Below are positions 1-6,735 of a stretch of DNA of 6,962 nucleotides, in pieces. The notes beneath the pieces were generated by a model. It made no database searches. It had not been told where the DNA came from and saw only the letters and a list, made by a program, of their open reading frames with translations. Both the position numbers and the translations under genes were made by a program. This DNA is from Oligoflexales bacterium (GTDB lineage Bacteria; Bdellovibrionota_B; Oligoflexia; Oligoflexales; CACXFL01), in NCBI GenBank assembly GCA_028282865.1, contig JANQHA010000065.1:1-6962 (forward strand). Reading direction: 5' to 3'. The stretch's first letter is position 1. The number at the start of each line of letters is the position of its first letter.

Positions 1-1545
1 ATCACAGTCGTTCGTCGCGGCTGGGAAGGGCCAGGTGAGATTAAGCTTACTCGGAACAACAAAGGGATTTACAGCGCGGTAGCTCAGGCAACTCTAACAG
101 ATAATAATTGTAGTTTTAGTTATATTATTGAAGTAGCCGTAGGGAAGTTTGGCACGATAAGAATTAAGGAAAAATTTCCAAGTAAATCGGTAAGAACAGA
201 GGAGCAAGGAACGTGCACTTTAATTGGCTTCTCCTGGCGATATGCTAGTAAGCCTTTCAAAATCTCACTTTACGATATTAGTAATTTATATGAGTCAATT
301 ATAGCTGAGACTAAAGACGAGTCCGAGAAGCTCCAGTACCAGTTCGATTATGCTGCTAATAGAGGAGACCTAGCCACTATCGAGCGTCTTCTAGATAAAG
401 TGGATATAAACTTTAAGAACTATCGTGGCAACACTCCGCTTGAGACTGCCGCCTTAGCAGGACGGCTTGAAGTTGTTAAAAAACTAACGCCCCTTACTAG
501 GATTGACTCTGATCGGCCTTATATTATTGCAGAACGGATTCAAAGTGGCAGCTATGCCTCAGCGACTGAGGTTAGTAGAGCGACCTACTTAAAAATTATA
601 GGATTTTTAGCATTATCTGAGCATGCTCGGCCGACTTGGGTTGGAAGGTATGCTTTACGCTTAGTCCGGGGGGCAAAGATCGAAGATGCTATCACGCTCC
701 TTAACGAAGCAACTATTGACCAAAAGGGGCTCGAGACCCTGTTAGTTGAAGCCCTTGATTCGTATACATCGGGACCTCGTAATGGGGACATAAGGAGAGT
801 CAACAGCAGATCGTTTGACCTTATAAAAGCGCTTAGCAAGAAGGATATCTCACCTAAAATCTGGCGGCACTGGTTTAAGAAGTTATACCGTGTTAACCGA
901 TGCACCATGGCTTCCTGGAGCGATGACAACTTCAAAACCAGTTTTAAGTTTTTTGTCGAAACAGGCACTCTTACCGACGCCGAACTAGGTCCTTATTTAA
1001 TAAGTGCCCTTCGTTGCAATATTTCCGAAGCTGGAGATATTATAGATTACCTGCTAGGTGCAGGAGTCGATGTGAACTTTAAAGACCCCGACTACCGTAA
1101 TCACTCTTTGCTATACTACGCCACTATGATGATGTCAGTCGAGTGGATCGATTATCTTCTTGAAAAAGGTGCTAGGCTTGACCAAAGAGTTGGGCAATAC
1201 GATTCGCACATTATTGTCGGCTTGACCATGGCTAAAGAACCTGAATACAAAAAAATGGTGGAAGTTTTAGACCGCCTTATTGAGCTTAAAGTAACTATTG
1301 ATGTCACTAACAGTAAGGGGTATAACCTACTGGATTATCAATTACTTTCATTATCCGATAACCTGCAAAATCGTCACTGTTATAGATGCTCCGATAAAGA
1401 CTATTATAGTAAGGAGATTGTGAAATTTTACTACGAACTGAAAAACCGAGGCTTAGAACACACCGATGCGGTCAATAAAGATATTTTAAATGACCACCGC
1501 ATCAAGCGCGCGTTAGAGCAACATGTCAACGAGCAAACGGAATAG
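1..1545 (+). CDS. Ankyrin-repeat protein, 5' partial
   Basis: The reading frame is open from base 1 to the TAG at 1543-1545 (514 residues visible), so the true start lies left of the window. The GTG at 400 falls inside an ankyrin repeat and is not a start. Residues 1-105 look beta-rich and match no family I recognise. Ankyrin-type helix-turn-helix units follow: about 115-140 (AANRGDLATIERLL), 141-173 (the best, with GNTPLETAALAGRLEVVKKL), and weaker ones at about 330-362 (IIDYLLGAGVDVNFKD), 363-397 (LLYYATMMMSVEWIDYLLEKGA), 399-437 and 438-455. The stretch 174-329 is mainly helical, with diverged or no repeats. A CxxC pair sits at residues 460 and 463. Ankyrin repeats bind partner proteins; the partner and cell location are unknown because the N-terminus is missing. 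The gene converges on the minus-strand block and is followed by a hairpin at 1565-1604. The ankyrin call is confident; the role is not known. Confidence 0.85.
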   Translation: MTVVRRGWEGPGEIKLTRNNKGIYSAVAQATLTDNNCSFSYIIEVAVGKFGTIRIKEKFPSKSVRTEEQGTCTLIGFSWRYASKPFKISLYDISNLYESIIAETKDESEKLQYQFDYAANRGDLATIERLLDKVDINFKNYRGNTPLETAALAGRLEVVKKLTPLTRIDSDRPYIIAERIQSGSYASATEVSRATYLKIIGFLALSEHARPTWVGRYALRLVRGAKIEDAITLLNEATIDQKGLETLLVEALDSYTSGPRNGDIRRVNSRSFDLIKALSKKDISPKIWRHWFKKLYRVNRCTMASWSDDNFKTSFKFFVETGTLTDAELGPYLISALRCNISEAGDIIDYLLGAGVDVNFKDPDYRNHSLLYYATMMMSVEWIDYLLEKGARLDQRVGQYDSHIIVGLTMAKEPEYKKMVEVLDRLIELKVTIDVTNSKGYNLLDYQLLSLSDNLQNRHCYRCSDKDYYSKEIVKFYYELKNRGLEHTDAVNKDILNDHRIKRALEQHVNEQTE

Positions 1546-1564
1546 TAGGTTTATGTCATAGCAA

Positions 1565-1604
1565 TAAATGCCCCGGAGTAGTCAGTACTACCCCGGGGCA
1601 TTTA
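1565..1604. terminator. Bidirectional terminator hairpin between convergent genes
   Basis: The arms TAAATGCCCCGG (1565-1576) and CCGGGGCATTTA (1593-1604) are exactly complementary. The stem continues inward as GTAGT (1578-1582) with ACTAC (1587-1591), closing on a CAGT loop. The single mismatch is A1577 against C1592. In the minus-strand RNA that position becomes a G-U pair, so the hairpin is uninterrupted there. It lies 20 bases after the ankyrin stop codon and 54 bases after the stop of the small minus-strand gene. The flanking U-tracts are short (ATTTA), so termination strength is uncertain. Confidence 0.75.
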
Positions 1605-1657
1605 AATGTCTTGCTAAATTTCAAACTCGAAAACAGGATAAAGAATTATTTCGCAGG

Positions 1658-1999
1658 CTACCAAAAAGCCGCACTCGGTGCCGCAGTACAGCAAGCAAAG
1701 GTTCCATCGACGTAGCACTCGACTTCACCTTCACCTTGTGTGTATTCTATTTCGGAATCAATAGCTACCGTTCCTCCAAGGCGATCACAAGTGACCCTAT
1801 ATAAATCAATCGCATCTTGGTACGGAGTACTAAGTGCTTGGCGGCAAGCGTCATTATTCGCGCCGGTCTCGGGTAGCATGTCAATAGTTTCGCTATCTAC
1901 TTCACTTCGGTCCGCTGGACATATTGTGCCAATGGGAGGACTTGCAAAGCTGATTTGCCCAAGAAAAACTAATACCCCTAAAGAAATGAAAATCTTCAT
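1658..1999 (-). CDS. Small exported six-cysteine protein, function unknown
   Basis: This 113-residue protein begins with a classic signal peptide: MK, a hydrophobic core IFISLGVLVFLG, and a likely cleavage after Phe-Ala near residue 19 (ISFA before SPPIG). The mature part of about 94 residues is acidic and has six cysteines, at 27, 52, 71, 95, 103 and 104. This is consistent with three disulfides formed in an oxidising compartment. The vicinal CC near the C-terminus (residues 103-104, in TFACCTAAP) is notable. I do not recognise the family. ATG 1999 is preferred; an in-frame TTG immediately before it (2000-2002) would add one Met. Both are served by AAGGAG at 2009-2014, which is 9 bases from the ATG and 6 from the TTG. 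A perfect TATAAT lies at 2032-2037, suggesting its own promoter. It is last of the minus-strand block and ends before the shared terminator at 1565-1604. Confidence 0.8.
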   Translation of the reverse strand: MKIFISLGVLVFLGQISFASPPIGTICPADRSEVDSETIDMLPETGANNDACRQALSTPYQDAIDLYRVTCDRLGGTVAIDSEIEYTQGEGEVECYVDGTFACCTAAPSAAFW

Positions 2000-2008
2000 C
2001 AATACTGA

Positions 2009-2014
2009 CTCCTT
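2009..2014 (-). promoter_or_regulatory. Shine-Dalgarno AAGGAG of the six-cysteine protein gene
   Basis: AAGGAG is read on the minus strand, 9 bases from ATG 1999 and 6 bases from the adjacent TTG 2002. Either start is acceptable by spacing; ATG is preferred as the stronger codon. Confidence 0.7.
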
Positions 2015-2031
2015 GTAGTTAATATGGAAGT

Positions 2032-2061
2032 ATTATATCGGCATGACTTCTAATAGGTAAA
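2032..2061 (-). promoter_or_regulatory. Sigma70-like promoter for the six-cysteine protein gene
   Basis: On the minus strand a perfect TATAAT lies at 2037-2032, with TTTACC (4 of 6 matches to TTGACA) at 2061-2056 and an 18-base spacer. Predicted transcription starts near 2025, giving a leader of about 25 bases that carries the AAGGAG site. The -35 is weak, so the call rests on the -10. Confidence 0.5.
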
Positions 2062-2152
2062 CAGGAATAAACTGCCTAGTAGGTTCATTTATTTTTCAAG
2101 GCCTGTGTTAATACTAAATGATAAAGACAGGTAAGTTCCACCAGCCTACGAT

Positions 2153-2170
2153 TAAATGCCGATGGCTTTA
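2153..2170 (-). terminator. Possible weak terminator after the tandem hydrolase-like gene
   Basis: On the minus strand TAAAGCC and GGCATTTA form a 7-bp stem with one bulged base and an ATC loop, 23 bases after the stop codon at 2193. It is followed only by a short T-containing run. The stem is short, so this is tentative. The rest of 2062-2192 shows no gene. Confidence 0.3.
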
Positions 2171-2192
2171 GTCAGAAATAATATCATATTGA

Positions 2193-4862
2193 CTACCTGA
2201 ATAAACCTGCGCAATTATTTGCAATACTACCAAGATTTGTTGCTTCGTAGGTCATATCATTATCAAGAGCCTGCGCGGCTTGCCGCGTTTGTTTTAGGGA
2301 CCCGAGAAGTACGCTAGCAAATATCTCTTTATTTTTTTGCCGTTCACCAAGCCGGGATTCAAGCATAAAAGATCGAACTCTTTCATCAGTCGAACGCCCA
2401 ACCTCAATACTTTCACCGTCTTCAGAGACACTTAAAATATCCATGGGAACATGGGTCCATTCAGGCAGTTTCAAAGTCAGGGTTGGGTTATTTTCAAAAA
2501 GCAAACTAATGGCTGCTATCGTAGCCAAAGAGTCTGCAGCATATATGTCACTTACGCTAACAGTATCAATATCTAGTTGATGCCTTTTAAGCGAGCTATT
2601 AAAGCTGTCAGAGTCCTCAGAGTAGCCCTTGTAAAGCATTCGTCCTAAAGACCTAAATGAGGTCGTTCGCCTAATCTGATCTAATAATTTACCAAACCGA
2701 TCATGAGAAACCCTACCGCCATTTATTACAGTGCCTACGTCTAGGCTCCAAGCCTGATCAGTAGGGAGGTGATAAAATTCGGTTCGCCAATTAGAGATCA
2801 CGGCCGTATCCTGCCACTGCCTAAAAAACTCCATAAGGGGTTCATGAGTTTTCATAAAGTTAAAGATACTGCCATTGTAAGCCGGAACTGCCTTGTTATC
2901 AGACCATTTAAACATCCCTAGAGCCACGATACGGTTCACAGACTTTAGCGCATGAAACCCGTGGTTTTTAGCGAGAATTGCTAAATCTCTAACATCGCTA
3001 AGGGCAATAATATCTACCGGAACCTGTTGTTTTATTAGCAGCTCTTCCAGCAAACCTAGGCCGTCCTCACTCGAACGGTTATTGCCAAAAAGTGCGATCT
3101 CTTGTGGGTTGAGTACAGAACTCGATAAAAACTCGCCACCAGTTATTGCAAACCCATTTAATTTTCGCCGAGTTTCGCTGTCTAAAGTGTCCCCACCACT
3201 ACCAGCAACAATCGATATATCAAGACCACCTATCTCGAATGGTCCAATGGCTTTATGTAGATATGCCTTCTGTAACTGGGTATCGAAGGACTGCGTTATA
3301 ATATAGATGGGACGTTTTGATTTGATAGCAATCATCGTCTGAAATAGCGGCACAAGCCCTAAAACATCATCAACCATCGAATCGGTAAATATGATTAATG
3401 GAACTGCATTTTCAATAGCAGTCAGTCTATGGCCACTAAATAGCTCGCCAAATGAGTAGTGACGAAGTAGCGCTTCAAAGACGTCGTTATCGGTGTGCTT
3501 TGAAATTTCCTGATCGTAGACTCTTCGAAAAGACTCGACCTGATTTTCAATATCATTCGCATCGATACCACCACCCTGAGCAGCCTCCAGGTTAGATCGC
3601 ATCTGTGCCAGTGAAAAAGCTAGAGCCGTGCCTACCGGTCTACTAAAATTGATATGACTTTCTACCGTTTTGGTGTCATTGAGTTTGACTCTTCTACAGC
3701 TTAGTCGGTGTAATGAATCAGAACTAATTCCCAGCTGCTCATTTGAAAGAATATAAGAAACTGATTCCATTTCGAAGCGACGTCCCATGCTGCTAGCATC
3801 AATCAGTCCGTTGTCTTTTAGGTCAAACAAGATCATACCGACAAAAGCACCAAGAGTGCTTGCATAGTTTGGAGGAATATCAAGAATCTTCTGGCCTTTT
3901 TCGGTACTTCTTTCTTCCTCAGGTAAGGACTCTAAAAGCATCTTTTTTACGGCTTCAATCCAATTATTAGATAGGTCGATAGTCAGATAGCGATTGATTT
4001 GCTCTACCTCGCTCGAATCCAGACCTAACCCGTTGGCAACCGTCCCGTAACCTCCGTAAAGGCTCTTGGACCACTTAAGATTTCCCGCTAGCCTCGATGT
4101 CCCAAAAACAACAGTTCGCGGGTGAGCAGTGATGGCATTAATAACTTTAACAGCGGAACTACCTCCAAAAATACTAAATAGAATAGCCCATGACCGTGTG
4201 ACCGTTAAGATTTCCCCCTTTGGGTCTAGCCTTCCTCCAGCCATCCACCTCATTTCTTTGATATTATCACCGAACAATTCTGAGTTGATGTGCAACAAAC
4301 CATTAGAGGCGGCTTGCCGCATTGATGCCAAGCTGAAATGACCTGAAAGGGCGCCAATGAGAGTCGAACCTTCCGAAAACGACCTTATGTTTACCTTTTC
4401 TTGACCACTTAAGATCTCTATCAGCTTATTAATAGCTGCATCAGGAGGTTTTATTTCGGCACTAATTTGATTTTCGGTCAATAAATTTGACAATAAATCA
4501 GAGTTATAAAGCTCGTTTAAAATCCCAAGTCCATGAGCCTTGGCCCTAATATCTTTCTCAATAGCGTCATCCCAGACAAAGCCATGCATGACCTCAAATT
4601 TTTGCTCCAAGCCGAAATTACGAAGCGTCAGCTCTATAAAATGACTATTAAAAGCAACCGTGCCCGCTGGTCCTTCGAGTATGATAACGCCTTTAGCGTA
4701 TGAGTCGTTCTCTTTTATTTGCTTTAGGCTTAGAAGCAAGCCAATAGCATCGTCAGGTGAGCCTTTCAAGGTGATAACATGCTGCTCTGCAAACAGACGT
4801 CCGCTGATAAATACTAGCAGTAGGGACAGATAAATGTGTGACTTCAACCTAAAAAGAACCAT
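2193..4862 (-). CDS. Exported tandem nucleoside-hydrolase-like protein
   Basis: This 889-residue protein starts with a signal peptide (MVLFRLK, hydrophobic YLSLLLVFIS, likely cut after LFA near residue 25). Two repeats of the inosine/uridine nucleoside hydrolase (IUNH) fold follow. Domain 1 (about 28-420) has strand HVITLKGSPDDAIGLLLSL, GVIILEGPAGT, FEVMHG and MRWMAGG. Domain 2 (about 487-835) has PLIIFTDSMVDDVLGL, LDISIVAGSGGD, VDIIALSDVRDLAIL, a loop with FN (667-668), then AADSLATIAAIS and VPMDILS near the end. IUNH enzymes hydrolyse the N-glycosidic bond of ribonucleosides using calcium held by aspartates of a DxDPGxDD motif and a later HDP aspartate. Domain 2 keeps Asp494, Asp498, Asp499 and Asp777 in matching places; domain 1 keeps Asp37-Asp38 but has Lys33 and no clear later Asp. 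Usual family members are about 310-350 residues with one domain. ATG 4862 is chosen because AAGGTGA lies 5 bases upstream; the GTG at 4871 is part of that site. Fold is fairly sure, substrate unknown. Confidence 0.75.
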   Translation of the reverse strand: MVLFRLKSHIYLSLLLVFISGRLFAEQHVITLKGSPDDAIGLLLSLKQIKENDSYAKGVIILEGPAGTVAFNSHFIELTLRNFGLEQKFEVMHGFVWDDAIEKDIRAKAHGLGILNELYNSDLLSNLLTENQISAEIKPPDAAINKLIEILSGQEKVNIRSFSEGSTLIGALSGHFSLASMRQAASNGLLHINSELFGDNIKEMRWMAGGRLDPKGEILTVTRSWAILFSIFGGSSAVKVINAITAHPRTVVFGTSRLAGNLKWSKSLYGGYGTVANGLGLDSSEVEQINRYLTIDLSNNWIEAVKKMLLESLPEEERSTEKGQKILDIPPNYASTLGAFVGMILFDLKDNGLIDASSMGRRFEMESVSYILSNEQLGISSDSLHRLSCRRVKLNDTKTVESHINFSRPVGTALAFSLAQMRSNLEAAQGGGIDANDIENQVESFRRVYDQEISKHTDNDVFEALLRHYSFGELFSGHRLTAIENAVPLIIFTDSMVDDVLGLVPLFQTMIAIKSKRPIYIITQSFDTQLQKAYLHKAIGPFEIGGLDISIVAGSGGDTLDSETRRKLNGFAITGGEFLSSSVLNPQEIALFGNNRSSEDGLGLLEELLIKQQVPVDIIALSDVRDLAILAKNHGFHALKSVNRIVALGMFKWSDNKAVPAYNGSIFNFMKTHEPLMEFFRQWQDTAVISNWRTEFYHLPTDQAWSLDVGTVINGGRVSHDRFGKLLDQIRRTTSFRSLGRMLYKGYSEDSDSFNSSLKRHQLDIDTVSVSDIYAADSLATIAAISLLFENNPTLTLKLPEWTHVPMDILSVSEDGESIEVGRSTDERVRSFMLESRLGERQKNKEIFASVLLGSLKQTRQAAQALDNDMTYEATNLGSIANNCAGLFR

Positions 4863-4867
4863 ATAAA

Positions 4868-4874
4868 TCACCTT
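4868..4874 (-). promoter_or_regulatory. Shine-Dalgarno AAGGTGA that fixes the start at 4862
   Basis: AAGGTGA is read on the minus strand and ends 5 bases before ATG 4862. The alternative in-frame start GTG 4871-4869 lies inside this ribosome-binding sequence and so cannot be served by it. This makes ATG 4862 the start and puts the signal peptide at the very N-terminus. Confidence 0.75.
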
Positions 4875-4900
4875 TTCTCACGCTAGAAAAATCCGATAGT

Positions 4901-4918
4901 TAGACCGTGTCTATTATC
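4901..4918 (-). promoter_or_regulatory. Possible -10 and operator-like palindrome for the tandem hydrolase-like gene
   Basis: GATAAT (5 of 6 matches to TATAAT) is read on the minus strand at 4918-4913. Overlapping it by one base and extending just downstream is the inverted repeat TAGAC-CGT-GTCTA (4901-4913), covering the predicted transcription start near 4906. That is a typical place for a repressor to bind. No acceptable -35 is visible at 16-18 bases, so the promoter is weak or needs an activator, or the call is wrong. Confidence 0.3.
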
Positions 4919-4941
4919 AAAACAGCCAATAAAAATCGAAT

Positions 4942-4980
4942 AAAAAAGCAGAATTTTACAAAATTTAAGTTGCTGTTTTT
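4942..4980 (-). terminator. AT-rich terminator-like hairpin after the PepSY gene
   Basis: On the minus strand AAAAACAGCA (4980-4971) pairs with TGCTTTTTT (4950-4942) with one bulged C. An inner AATTTT/AAAATT stem lies between them. The descending arm ends in a six-T run, with another T-run soon after. It sits 38 bases past the PepSY stop codon. Low GC content makes it weaker than a standard intrinsic terminator. A second small stem, AGCG-CTCA-CGCT, at 5002-5013 lies closer to the stop, with its T-run (ATTTTT) several bases further on, and may act with it. Confidence 0.4.
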
Positions 4981-5017
4981 ACTATTTAAAAATCCGACCC
5001 GAGCGTGAGCGCTGGCT

Positions 5018-5341
5018 TTATCTAACAGGTTTCAGAATCTCCCCGGTTCCCGCATCGACGTAAACCTTCCTTTTCCTTTGGTCTTTGCCCAAAACCTCTA
5101 CTGAGAACACAAGAAAGCCATTCTCTTCCTCTAGTTCAGCTTCGGTGGCTTTACCGTTATTTTTTTTCGTCGCTTTTTGAATAGCATCAACCAAAGAAAT
5201 CTTGGCAAGTTTCAATCTCTCGCTATCGGTTTGCCCGGAGAGTTTAATAGTTCCTTTTAACTTCGCATCAGCGAATGCGTATGATGCCGCAAATACTGAA
5301 ATACATACCAACTGAAATAATGTTTTAGTAACGTGTCTCAT
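5018..5341 (-). CDS. Small exported PepSY-domain protein
   Basis: This 107-residue protein has a signal peptide (MRHVTK, hydrophobic LFQLVCISVFAAS, likely cut after AFA at residue 24) and a single PepSY domain over about 45-104. The pattern is typical: helix ISLVDAIQKATKK, acidic AELEEENG, strand FLVFSVEVLGKD, then KVYVDAGTGEIL, with the characteristic V-D-x-x-T-G-E-I-L ending. PepSY domains were first described as inhibitory modules of secreted peptidases. Stand-alone periplasmic versions of this size are common in Proteobacteria and mostly of unknown role, often near sensor kinases, but none is seen here. AGGAG at 5348-5352, 6 bases before the ATG, supports the start. It has a good promoter of its own at 5370-5398. 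It follows the permease by 102 bases and precedes the tandem hydrolase-like gene by 155. The mature protein is lysine-rich and has no cysteine, since its only one is in the signal peptide. Confidence 0.85.
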   Translation of the reverse strand: MRHVTKTLFQLVCISVFAASYAFADAKLKGTIKLSGQTDSERLKLAKISLVDAIQKATKKNNGKATEAELEEENGFLVFSVEVLGKDQRKRKVYVDAGTGEILKPVR

Positions 5342-5369
5342 ATATCACTCCTAGTCCAAGTTCTAGGGC

Positions 5370-5398
5370 CTTATAATCTGCGATTTAGCAAAAGACAA
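5370..5398 (-). promoter_or_regulatory. Sigma70-like promoter for the PepSY gene
   Basis: On the minus strand TTGTCT (5398-5393, 4 of 6 matches) and TATAAG (5375-5370, 5 of 6 matches) are separated by exactly 17 bases. Predicted start is near 5363, giving a leader of about 22 bases. The leader begins with CCTAG (5367-5363), which can pair with CTAGG (5354-5350) overlapping the AGGAG ribosome site. Confidence 0.55.
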
Positions 5399-5443
5399 CC
5401 ATATATTATTTTGCCTAAACAACTTTAAAAAATGATTGCTTAA

Positions 5444-6730
5444 CTAGTTAATAAGACGCCTATAAGCTATCCGCCACAGGAGGCCCGCTATTATTAGCAA
5501 AGATCCCAAAATAAAGGCTTGGACATCAACCCAAAAAACTAACGAGAGACACCCAAGCAAACCTAGCCAAGATACATAACGCGGATATAGGCGCCTATCC
5601 GTGGGCAGCCTAAGAGCTGAGATGTTGGTTACAGCATAGTAAATCAAAACCGTAAACGCGCTAAACGACCATGCTACTTGGATATCCTTAAGTAAGACGA
5701 GGGCCATAATAATAGCTCCGCTGGTTAAAACAGCTATAACTGGCGTCCGATTAGAAGACGCTATCTGCGAAAAAAATGACGGCAGGTCCCCTTTTCTTCC
5801 CATAGCAAGGACCACTCTAGATAACCCAAGTACCAGATTTAGCAGAACTCCTAGCATCGCGGTCATCGCACCGACAGACAAAATAATAGCAACCAAAGGA
5901 GTGTCGATAGCTTTAGAAATAGCTTGCAAAGGCGCTGCACTCTGAGTGGTTGCCAGGTAAAAAGATTCTGCGCCGACAGCACCTAGCGAGGCTATAGCCA
6001 CAAGTATGTATATTGTAAAAGAAACAGCTAGCGTCAGAATAATTGCCCTGGGAATATTTTTCACTGGATTGATAATCTCTTCTCCAAGTGTTGCAACCCG
6101 TCCATAACCCGTATAAGCCACAAACATCAATGCGGTTGCTTCTAATAACGATGGGACAACGTTTCTATCATTTACCAAGTTTAAGTGGAGAGGAGAAAAG
6201 TGGTCAATATCGAAGTGGCAAATAGCGGTCAAAAAGAACACCCCTAGGGTGATTAAGGTAATAGAAACTATGAGAATATTAGTTAGGTTTGAGCGTCTAA
6301 TACCTAGAGCAGCGATTATGACTATCAAGGCAGCTACTGGCAGCCCTATCTGCCATGGATTCAAAAAATTCAGGCCTAATAGTTGAATAAAATAACCACC
6401 AAAACCTAATGCAGCAGTCGCAGCGGAGGCGCTTTTCGCACAAATAAATAACCACCCCGCAAGGTAGCCAGCCCAGCTACTAATATATTTATAACCGTAC
6501 TCATAGGTGCCCCCACTTACAGGATGCGCAGCGGCTAATTGAGCACTCGAAAGCCCGTTACAGATGGCAAGGATACCCGCAAATAACAACGATAAAATCA
6601 TTAACGGCCCACTCAACCCTGCTGCGATACCGAGGCTAACAAAAACCCCCGTACCGACAATTGAGCCAAGGCCCATCATCACGGCTCCAGGCAGGCCGAC
6701 CGCTCTGTCCAAATACTTGTCTTGGCTCAT
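5444..6730 (-). CDS. APC-superfamily amino-acid permease
   Basis: This 428-residue inner-membrane protein probably has twelve membrane segments and takes up amino acids or related amines by proton or ion coupling, or by exchange. Family signatures are clear. The broken TM1 motif GLGSIVGTGVFV is at 20-31. PVSGGTYEYG, the loop and TM3 entry, is at 70-79. A TM6 region AYTGYGRVATLGEEIINP leading to NIPRAI is at 205-230, and GLSRVVLAMGRKGDLP is at 302-317. The length fits the short APC branch (ApcT/YfnA-like) rather than the longer YAT group. Substrate cannot be read from these motifs. ATG 6730 is chosen because AAAGGGAG lies 5 bases upstream; a longer frame back to GTG 6799 has no ribosome site and adds an unlikely Tyr/Phe-rich leader. 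It is the first gene of the minus-strand block. No strong terminator follows, only a 12-bp palindrome TTAACTAGTTAA (5440-5451) over the stop codon and a six-T run, so read-through into the PepSY gene is possible. Confidence 0.9.
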   Translation of the reverse strand: MSQDKYLDRAVGLPGAVMMGLGSIVGTGVFVSLGIAAGLSGPLMILSLLFAGILAICNGLSSAQLAAAHPVSGGTYEYGYKYISSWAGYLAGWLFICAKSASAATAALGFGGYFIQLLGLNFLNPWQIGLPVAALIVIIAALGIRRSNLTNILIVSITLITLGVFFLTAICHFDIDHFSPLHLNLVNDRNVVPSLLEATALMFVAYTGYGRVATLGEEIINPVKNIPRAIILTLAVSFTIYILVAIASLGAVGAESFYLATTQSAAPLQAISKAIDTPLVAIILSVGAMTAMLGVLLNLVLGLSRVVLAMGRKGDLPSFFSQIASSNRTPVIAVLTSGAIIMALVLLKDIQVAWSFSAFTVLIYYAVTNISALRLPTDRRLYPRYVSWLGLLGCLSLVFWVDVQAFILGSLLIIAGLLWRIAYRRLIN

Positions 6731-6735
6731 TACAA

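Noticed and set aside
585..968. Minus-strand open frame of 127 codons
   Set aside because: It lies wholly inside the ankyrin gene on the opposite strand, has no Shine-Dalgarno or recognisable domain, and its composition looks like an antisense shadow.
1740..2018. Plus-strand open frames of 78 and 92 codons over the six-cysteine gene (1568-1804 and 1740-2018)
   Set aside because: They are antisense to a gene with a signal peptide, a good ribosome site and a promoter. The first begins in the terminator stem. Neither shows a domain.
2102..2131. CCTGT ... ACAGG inverted repeat as a terminator of the tandem hydrolase-like gene
   Set aside because: Five-bp arms separated by 20 bases would form a weak hairpin with no adjoining T-run.
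3082..4341. Plus-strand open frames at 3082-3306 and 4129-4341
   Set aside because: They are antisense to the continuous tandem hydrolase-like gene, with no ribosome sites or family features.
5440..5451. TTAACTAGTTAA palindrome over the permease stop codon as a terminator or protein-binding site
   Set aside because: It is an AT-rich self-complementary 12-mer with no room for a loop. It includes the stop codon, and such palindromes arise readily by chance in this composition.
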